Source: Pseudomonadota bacterium (lineage in GTDB: Bacteria > Pseudomonadota > Alphaproteobacteria > Rhizobiales > Kaistiaceae). From it: a stretch of 10,924 bases of DNA. Positions 7,192-10,924 of this stretch are shown in pieces. The notes beneath the pieces are model-generated. The model saw only the letters and a list, made by a program, of their open reading frames with translations, did not search any database and was not told where the DNA came from. Numbering within the stretch: the first letter of the stretch is position 1; each line of letters begins with the position of its first letter. The position numbers were made by a program, and so were the translations under genes. The stretch covers positions 1 to 10,924 of the forward strand of contig JAEVZM010000320.1 in NCBI GenBank assembly GCA_023392225.1. The letters run 5' to 3'.

Positions 7192-7439
7192 CGCCTGCCT
7201 TCGTCGCGATCGCGCTTCAACGCTTCCCAGTCGAAGGGGCCGCGCGCCATTGCCTTGGCGAGCGCGCGGATCCGGTCCGCTGCGAGACGCGCCTGATCGC
7301 CTCCGGGAGAACTCTCGAAGGGCACGATCTTGGCGACGGGCTTGCCGCGGCGGGTGATCACGATCTCCTCGCCCTTCTCGGCCCTCTCAAGCAGCGCCGA
7401 GAGCTTGTTCTTGGCCTCGAAGGCCCCGACTTCGGTCAT
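7188..7439 (-). CDS. vapB: Phd/YefM-family antitoxin
   Basis: An 83-residue antitoxin. Residues 1-40 are the Phd/YefM-type DNA-binding and dimerisation domain: EVGAFEAKNKLSALLERAEKGEEIVITRRGKPVAKIVP, of which AKNKLSALLERA and ITRRGKPVAKI are the family's most typical pieces. Residues 48-83 form a charged helix (RLAADRIRALAKAM, then FDWEALKRDRDEGRR) that should wrap around the toxin. The start at 7439 was chosen over the longer frame from 7502 because it begins at the family's normal N-terminus and has AAGGA about ten bases upstream. The longer reading would also run through the operator-like palindrome. The pair is probably self-repressed through that palindrome. Confidence 0.92.
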   Translation of the reverse strand: MTEVGAFEAKNKLSALLERAEKGEEIVITRRGKPVAKIVPFESSPGGDQARLAADRIRALAKAMARGPFDWEALKRDRDEGRR

Positions 7440-7450
7440 CCCGGCGATCC

Positions 7451-7474
7451 TTCCAGCTAGACAGCTAGCTGGAA
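7451..7474 (-). promoter_or_regulatory. Operator-like palindrome of the toxin-antitoxin operon
   Basis: Perfect inverted repeat with 10-bp arms, TTCCAGCTAG and CTAGCTGGAA, separated by ACAG. It starts 12 bases upstream of the antitoxin ATG. On the coding strand it follows directly on TATATT (bases 7472-7477), a plausible -10 hexamer. The core also contains a tandem CAGCTAG repeat. Position and symmetry fit the site where the antitoxin, alone or with toxin, represses its own operon; binding is inferred. Confidence 0.7.
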
Positions 7475-7510
7475 TATAGGCCTGCTGCCGACGTCTCGCC
7501 ACTCCACCCC

Positions 7511-8140
7511 CTAACCCGGCGGGCTGAGGGCCTTCTCAATGGCCGGACGGATGGCGGTATCGAGCGCACCCCGGTCGATCGGGCCGATGTGCTTGTAGCG
7601 AATCACCCCTTCGCCATCGACGATGAAGGTCTCGGGCACGCCGTAGACCCCCCAGTCGATCGCGGTCCGGCCGGTGGAATCGACCCCGATCGCGGCATAG
7701 GGATCGCCGAGCTCGTCGAGGAACGCGACGGCATTGGCGGTCACGTCCTTGTAGTTGATGCCGACGAGGCGAATGCGATCGTCCTTGGCGAGCTCGATCA
7801 GCTGGGGATGCTCTAGCCGGCACGGCCCGCACCACGAGGCGAAGACGTTGACGACCGTCACCGGGCCCTTGAGGTCGGCGGTCGCGAGCCCCGGGCGATC
7901 CATCCCGGCAAGCGGCGGCAGGTCGAACTCCGGCGCCGGCTTGCCGACGAGGGCCGAGGGGATGGCCTCCGGGTTGCCCACCGTCTCGAGCCGGATGAGG
8001 AAGATCGCCGCGAGCGCGACGAAGATGGCGAGCGGCACCAAGAAGAGGAGCCGCGAGCGGCTGCGCGGCACCGACTCCGGCGCCGGATCGGCCGGGGGGG
8101 CCCCGGGGCCGGTCGAAGGCTCCATCGAAGGCTCGGTCAT
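7511..8140 (-). CDS. ccmG: Thiol:disulfide interchange protein CcmG/DsbE
   Basis: Membrane-anchored periplasmic thioredoxin-like protein of System I cytochrome c maturation. It helps keep apocytochrome CXXCH cysteines reduced for heme attachment. It is 209 residues. A proline-rich cytoplasmic leader occupies 1-30 and is longer than in many CcmG proteins; a membrane anchor at 31-50 and the thioredoxin fold follow. The active site WCGPC is at 103-107, the cis-proline at 169 lies in YGVPETFIVDGEG, and the closing RYKHIGPI strand ends the fold. The ATG overlaps the ccmD stop by four bases (ATGA), so the two are translationally coupled. The start could also be the Met at codon 6. It is the last ccm gene here; ccmE, ccmF and ccmH are elsewhere. 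Confidence 0.95.
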   Translation of the reverse strand: MTEPSMEPSTGPGAPPADPAPESVPRSRSRLLFLVPLAIFVALAAIFLIRLETVGNPEAIPSALVGKPAPEFDLPPLAGMDRPGLATADLKGPVTVVNVFASWCGPCRLEHPQLIELAKDDRIRLVGINYKDVTANAVAFLDELGDPYAAIGVDSTGRTAIDWGVYGVPETFIVDGEGVIRYKHIGPIDRGALDTAIRPAIEKALSPPG

Positions 8141-8313
8141 GACGGCTTGCTCCCCGACGAGCGCCGCCGGATGCCGCGGGCTTCGAGGTCGGCGATGCGG
8201 CGGCGCTGGCTGCGGCCGTCGAGGACGATCCAGGCAAATATGCCGACCAGCACGACGGCAGTCACCGCATAGGCGGCCAGGATGAACCCGGCATGGGTGC
8301 CTTCGGCGATCAT
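8137..8313 (-). CDS. ccmD: Heme exporter protein CcmD
   Basis: A 58-residue single-pass membrane protein that releases heme-loaded CcmE from the CcmABC complex. It has a short periplasmic N-terminus (MIAEGTHAGF), one membrane helix at about 9-31 (ILAAYAVTAVVLVGIFAW) and a basic cytoplasmic tail with RSQRRRIADLEARGIRRR. This topology and length are typical of CcmD, including the aromatic residue in AAYAV. The gene is assigned partly by position: its ATG overlaps the ccmC stop by four bases, and its TGA overlaps the ccmG start by four bases. It lies inside a longer minus-strand open frame whose upstream part is not coding. Confidence 0.93.
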   Translation of the reverse strand: MIAEGTHAGFILAAYAVTAVVLVGIFAWIVLDGRSQRRRIADLEARGIRRRSSGSKPS

Positions 8314-9035
8314 GCGGCGGCGGCGACGATCTGCATGGCGCGGACCCGGCGGCGGAGGATCTCGTTCCGCATCGCCATGAGCAGCAGCGCGGCGAACAGG
8401 AGCGTCATGCCCACCGCCATGATCAGGAGCGGCCACAGCAGCGAGGGATGGATCGTCGGCCCGTCCAGCCGGAAGACGCTCGCCGGCTGGTGCAGCGTGT
8501 TCCACCAGTCGACGGAGAACTTGATGATCGGCAGGTTGACCGCCCCCACCAGGGTGAGGATCGCCGCGGCCCGCGCCGCCTTGCCGGGATCCTCGACCGC
8601 CTGCCACAGGGCGATCAGCCCGAGATAGATCAGGAACAGGATCAGCACCGAGGTCAGCCGGGCGTCCCACACCCAGTAGGTGCCCCAGGTCGGCTTGCCC
8701 CACAGCGAGCCGGTGACCAGCGCGAGGAAGGTGAAGGCGGCACCGATCGGCGCAGCGCTCTTCTGCAGGACGTCGGCGAGCGGATGGCGCCAGACCAGCG
8801 TGCCGAGCGCTGCGATCGCCATCACGCCGTAGCAGGCCATCGCCAGCCAGGCGAAGGGCACGTGGATGAACATGATCCGCACCATCTCGCCCTGCTGGTA
8901 GTCGGCCGGCGCGACGAAAAACGTCAGGTACAGCCCCCAGCCGAGGACGAGGACCGTCACGCCCCACAAAAACGGCAGGAGCCGCCCGGAGAAGGCGAGA
9001 AAACGGGTCGGATTTGCGAGGTTCACAACCGGCAT
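8310..9035 (-). CDS. ccmC: Heme exporter / heme-handling protein CcmC
   Basis: Integral membrane protein of cytochrome c maturation System I; it binds heme in the outer leaflet and delivers it to CcmE. It is 241 residues with six predicted membrane helices. The tryptophan-rich WWD-type motif is at 112-126 (WGKPTWGTYWVWDAR), followed by LTSVLILFLIYLG. The two axial heme histidines are expected at H58 (FIHVPFAW) and H182 (WNTLHQPAS), and both are present. The protein looks complete and functional. The ATG at 9035 has AGAAGG close upstream. The partner gene ccmB is not immediately upstream; it is separated by about 1.8 kb holding four oppositely oriented genes, so ccmC must have its own promoter in 9036-9180 or depend on transcription through that array. 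Confidence 0.97.
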   Translation of the reverse strand: MPVVNLANPTRFLAFSGRLLPFLWGVTVLVLGWGLYLTFFVAPADYQQGEMVRIMFIHVPFAWLAMACYGVMAIAALGTLVWRHPLADVLQKSAAPIGAAFTFLALVTGSLWGKPTWGTYWVWDARLTSVLILFLIYLGLIALWQAVEDPGKAARAAAILTLVGAVNLPIIKFSVDWWNTLHQPASVFRLDGPTIHPSLLWPLLIMAVGMTLLFAALLLMAMRNEILRRRVRAMQIVAAAA

Positions 9036-9180
9036 GGCCTTCTATTAAGGGCCCGCCTGCCGTCCGGCAATGGCGCAGCACCATGGCGCGTCGCCGCATC
9101 GACCATAGCCAAGCGCCTCGATACCGCCTAGTTTCTCGGGCCAATCCGAGTTCCCCCGAAGCACACACGGACCCCGATCG
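9036..9180. promoter_or_regulatory. Divergent intergenic region between ccmC and the secreted-protein array
   Basis: 145 bp from which ccmCDG is read leftwards and the four-gene array rightwards, so it should contain promoters for both. No hexamer pair is convincing. The only AT-rich patch is CTTAATAG on the minus strand at about 9046-9053, next to the ccmC start. The array's first gene has no clear purine-rich ribosome site. Confidence 0.4.
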
Positions 9181-9525
9181 ATGATCAGACCCGCCTTGAC
9201 GATTCTGCTGGTTGCCGCCTCGGTTTCCTTCGCCCAGGCCGCCACCGACGAGGAGCTCCGGCAGCAGATCGTCGGCGCCTGGGGCCAGGACGAAACCTGC
9301 TCGACCGGCTCGCTCAGCTTCGCCGCCGATGGCAGCTTCGCCTTTACCCGGCCCGGCCTCGATACGCAGACCGGCACCTGGAGCATCGCCGGCGGCATGC
9401 TCAACGGCACCCGTGCCGATGGCAGCGCGCAGCCCGAGGCCTCGGTCAGCTTTGCCGACGGAAAGATGACGATCTCGGAAGCGGGCGGCGCGCAGTCCGC
9501 CGACTTCTTCCCCTGCCCGAGCTGA
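9181..9525 (+). CDS. Small secreted two-cysteine protein, array member 1
   Basis: A 114-residue exported protein of a family I do not recognise. Its signal peptide is residues 1-20 (MIRPALTILLVAASVSFAQA). The mature part starts ATDEELRQQIVGAW, followed by a cysteine in DETCSTGSL, FAADGSF, a TGTWSI strand and a final FFPCPS. The features ATDxEL, [IL]xGxW, C, FxxDG[ST][FY], GxW and a C-terminal cysteine recur in the three genes downstream, so it is a paralogue of them. The early GxW and beta-strand pattern recall lipocalin-like domains; this is only a suggestion. There is no lipobox, so a soluble periplasmic or secreted protein is expected. The two cysteines probably form a disulfide. The start is fixed by the signal peptide; no strong ribosome site precedes it. 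Confidence 0.85.
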   Translation: MIRPALTILLVAASVSFAQAATDEELRQQIVGAWGQDETCSTGSLSFAADGSFAFTRPGLDTQTGTWSIAGGMLNGTRADGSAQPEASVSFADGKMTISEAGGAQSADFFPCPS

Positions 9526-9562
9526 CCGCCGCGCCCTGCCCGCGCGATCCGCATCCCGATAT

Positions 9563-9583
9563 GCCGCCACGATCGTCGGCGGC
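9563..9583 (+). terminator. Hairpin after array member 1
   Basis: GCCGCCAC (9563-9570) pairs with GTCGGCGGC (9575-9583) around a GATC loop with one bulged C, giving eight base pairs. It lies 38 bases after the first array gene in a 184-bp gap, the largest within the array. There is no T-run. It may end or attenuate transcription of member 1; the remaining gap shows no gene. Confidence 0.3.
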
Positions 9584-9709
9584 GACGCCACGGCGACGTT
9601 GGGCGCCGGGGAGCGCCGCAAATCGTTCGATCAGAGGCTCGCGCATTGCCGGAACCGATCGGTGACCCCCGTTTCACAAACCGAACCGAAGAAGGGAGTA
9701 CGACATCCG

Positions 9710-10066
9710 ATGCTGAGGACTGCCATCGCCGCCATCACCCTCGCTGGCTCCGCCACGCTGGCCCTTGCCGCCACCGATGACGAGCTGAGCCAGCAGCTCG
9801 CAGGCACCTGGGCCCCGAATGCCGAATGCGCCGCCTGGTCGGTCGCCTTCGACCCCGATGGCAGCTACCTGCTCGACCGCCCCGGCACCGACCAGGACCA
9901 GCCGGGCAAGTGGTCGTTCTCGGATGGCGTGCTCAGCCTGATCAAGGACGTGGGTAACCCGGAGCCCGACACCACCGTCGTCTTCGGCGACGACGACACG
10001 GTCACCTTCACTGGTTCGGACAAGGGCCAGACCTTCGAGTACACGCTCATCCGATGCCGCGACTGA
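9710..10066 (+). CDS. Small secreted two-cysteine protein, array member 2
   Basis: A 118-residue paralogue of its three neighbours. The signal peptide is residues 1-20 (MLRTAIAAITLAGSATLALA). The mature region starts ATDDELSQQLAGTW and continues with NAECAAWSVAF, DPDGSYLLDRPG and PGKWSFSDGVL. It ends with a TLIRCRD tail. The two cysteines occupy the same places as in the other members, but the middle carries an unusually acidic stretch around EPDTTVVFGDDDTVTF. The start was placed at 9710 because the signal peptide begins there and AAGGGAG precedes it by 11 bases; an in-frame extension to 9599 has neither feature. The gene has no recognised function. It is closest by eye to member 3, with which it shares the MLR start and the ATDDEL and IRC motifs. 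Confidence 0.87.
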   Translation: MLRTAIAAITLAGSATLALAATDDELSQQLAGTWAPNAECAAWSVAFDPDGSYLLDRPGTDQDQPGKWSFSDGVLSLIKDVGNPEPDTTVVFGDDDTVTFTGSDKGQTFEYTLIRCRD

Positions 10067-10115
10067 ACGGCGATTCCGTTCAAGACCGACGAGATCAGAA
10101 AGGGAAGAGACGTCC

Positions 10116-10448
10116 ATGTTGAGAATGACCGTTGCCGCCTTCGCCCTCGCTGCCTCCGCCGCGATGGCCCTCGCCGCCACCGACGACGAGCTCAAGCAGC
10201 AGATCGTCGGCCCTTGGGGCCCGGACGAGACCTGCGCCGAAGGCGCGCTGACCTTCAATGCCGACGGCACCTACGCCATTGTGCGTCCCGATGACGATCC
10301 CGAGACCGGCACCTGGTCGATCTCGGACGGCGTCATCACCGCCTCCGACCAGCCGGTGTCGACCGTCACCATCGAGGGCAACAAGCTGGTGATGGGCGAC
10401 CCCAAGGGCGGCCCGCGCAAGGAGACCTTCATCCGCTGCCCGGAATAG
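10116..10448 (+). CDS. Small secreted two-cysteine protein, array member 3
   Basis: A 110-residue member, the shortest of the four. The signal peptide is residues 1-20 (MLRMTVAAFALAASAAMALA). The mature protein begins ATDDELKQQIVGPWG, then PDETCAEGALTFNADGTY, TGTWSISDGVI and a C-terminal TFIRCPE. It shares DETC with member 1 and the IRC tail with member 2, so it looks central in the family. AAAGGGAAGAG precedes the ATG and gives a good ribosome site. It lies 49 bp after member 2 and 37 bp before member 4, which suggests cotranscription. A GC hairpin (GCCCGG / CCGGGC, loop AATAG, 10438-10454) spans its stop codon and might reduce read-through into member 4. Function unknown. Confidence 0.88.
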   Translation: MLRMTVAAFALAASAAMALAATDDELKQQIVGPWGPDETCAEGALTFNADGTYAIVRPDDDPETGTWSISDGVITASDQPVSTVTIEGNKLVMGDPKGGPRKETFIRCPE

Positions 10449-10454
10449 CCGGGC
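10438..10454 (+). other. Hairpin spanning the stop of array member 3
   Basis: Perfect 6-bp arms GCCCGG and CCGGGC around AATAG, which includes the TAG stop. Possible processing or attenuation element between members 3 and 4; no T-run follows. Confidence 0.25.
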
Positions 10455-10485
10455 CCGAGCCTTCGCCACGGGAGGAGCCGCAGGT

Positions 10486-10842
10486 ATGCGCAGGATCGTC
10501 ACCGCCATCGCCCTTCTCGCCGTCATACCTCCGCTGTCGGCCGCCTTCGCGGCGACCGATGCGGAGTTGAGCGCGCGCATCGTCGGCGCATGGGGGTCGG
10601 AGGCGTCGTGCCACAATGGGCGCCTCGCCTTCGCGGCCGATGGCACCTTCATCCTGACGCAGGCGGCGCGGACTGAAACCGGTCACTGGGCGATCGAGGA
10701 CAAGGGCCTCTCCGGCAGCACCGACGACGGAAGCTCGCGCCCACGGATGCTCGTCGAGTTCGAGGGCGACGCGCTGGTACTGAGCAACATGGACCAGCGC
10801 CAGGTCCTGGTCCCCTGCCGGGACGGGTCTACTCCAGACTGA
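10486..10842 (+). CDS. Small secreted two-cysteine protein, array member 4
   Basis: A 118-residue member, the most divergent. The signal peptide is residues 1-22 (MRRIVTAIALLAVIPPLSAA plus FA). The mature part starts ATDAELSARIVGAWG, then EASCHNGRLAFAADGTF and TGHWAIEDKGL. It ends in LVPCRDGSTPD, so here the last cysteine is followed by an extra eight-residue tail. GGGAGGAG eight bases before the ATG is the strongest ribosome site of the four. Its stop region overlaps, tail to tail, the last codons of the presumed ccmB on the other strand by 14 bp, so its extended tail is encoded antisense to the CcmB C-terminus. Function unknown; membership in the family is clear from the shared motifs. Confidence 0.86.
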   Translation: MRRIVTAIALLAVIPPLSAAFAATDAELSARIVGAWGSEASCHNGRLAFAADGTFILTQAARTETGHWAIEDKGLSGSTDDGSSRPRMLVEFEGDALVLSNMDQRQVLVPCRDGSTPD

Positions 10843-10924
10843 CGCGGAGCGCGGCGGCCCCTGCCACCGCCGCGACCACCGCACTGATCAGTGTCAGCGC
10901 GCAGAGGATCAGGAACGGCGGCAG
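10829..10924 (-). CDS. ccmB: Probable CcmB C-terminus (5' part outside window)
   Basis: The minus strand from the right edge reads an open frame of 31 residues ending in TAG. It is a hydrophobic segment (LPPFLILCALTLISAVVAAVAG) followed by the terminal AAALRVSLE. A last membrane helix ending in a short (A)AALR[IV]S-type tail is the usual end of CcmB, the membrane subunit of the CcmAB heme-export ATPase complex. Position supports this: it is on the same strand as ccmC, ccmD and ccmG and lies upstream of them, where ccmB normally is. The assignment rests on 31 residues, so another polytopic membrane protein is not excluded. Its stop overlaps the convergent array gene by 14 bp. Confidence 0.7.
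   Translation of the reverse strand: MPPFLILCALTLISAVVAAVAGAAALRVSLE

Noticed and set aside
8314..9621. Upstream part of the long minus-strand frame that ends in ccmD
   Set aside because: Only the last 58 residues from the Met at 8313 look like a protein (CcmD). The remainder is out of frame with ccmC and opposite array member 1.
9181..10842. Reading the four-gene array as a phage, integron or insertion-sequence cargo
   Set aside because: No transposase, integrase, terminal inverted repeats or target duplication are visible, and base composition matches the neighbours.
9674..10884. Minus-strand open frames opposite array members 2-4
   Set aside because: They are repetitive antisense products of the paralogous genes and resemble one another only because the genes do; they lack ribosome sites and family motifs.

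Overview
The window reads as a high-GC alphaproteobacterial chromosome, most likely Hyphomicrobiales (Rhizobiales). The protein set supports this: a typical alphaproteobacterial LeuD, a YciB/IspZ-type septation protein overlapping a UPF0314 (DUF2585) gene, and cytochrome c maturation genes (ccm). GC-rich codon use is even throughout, and I see no rRNA, tRNA, CRISPR array or insertion sequence. The assignment rests on gene content and recall, not on a search.

Left part (1-2521). Two minus-strand genes come first. One is a PhnD-like periplasmic substrate-binding protein cut by the window edge. The other is a small exported protein made almost entirely of a SecD P1-head-like domain. Divergent from the latter, only 49 bp away, is an exported DUF2233/NAGPA-type phosphodiester glycosidase family protein. 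It is followed by a GC hairpin and then leuD, the small subunit of isopropylmalate isomerase.

Middle part (2522-6775, plus strand). Two abutting perfect or near-perfect inverted repeats separate leuD from a 945-residue, single-membrane-anchor, AsmA-like protein. Next come yciB/ispZ and a translationally coupled UPF0314 gene that carries a one-base frameshift. This block is an envelope-biogenesis neighbourhood.

Right part (6778-10924). On the minus strand lie a VapBC-type toxin-antitoxin pair with a perfect 10-bp-arm operator-like palindrome, then ccmG, ccmD and ccmC joined by 4-bp overlaps. The last 96 bp encode, on the minus strand, what looks like the C-terminus of CcmB. Between ccmC and ccmB, where alphaproteobacterial ccm operons are normally contiguous, sits an oppositely oriented array of four paralogous small secreted proteins. 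Each has a signal peptide, a mature start ATDxEL, a GxW motif, an FxxDG motif and two cysteines. I do not recognise this family. The array splitting the ccm operon is the most interesting structure here.
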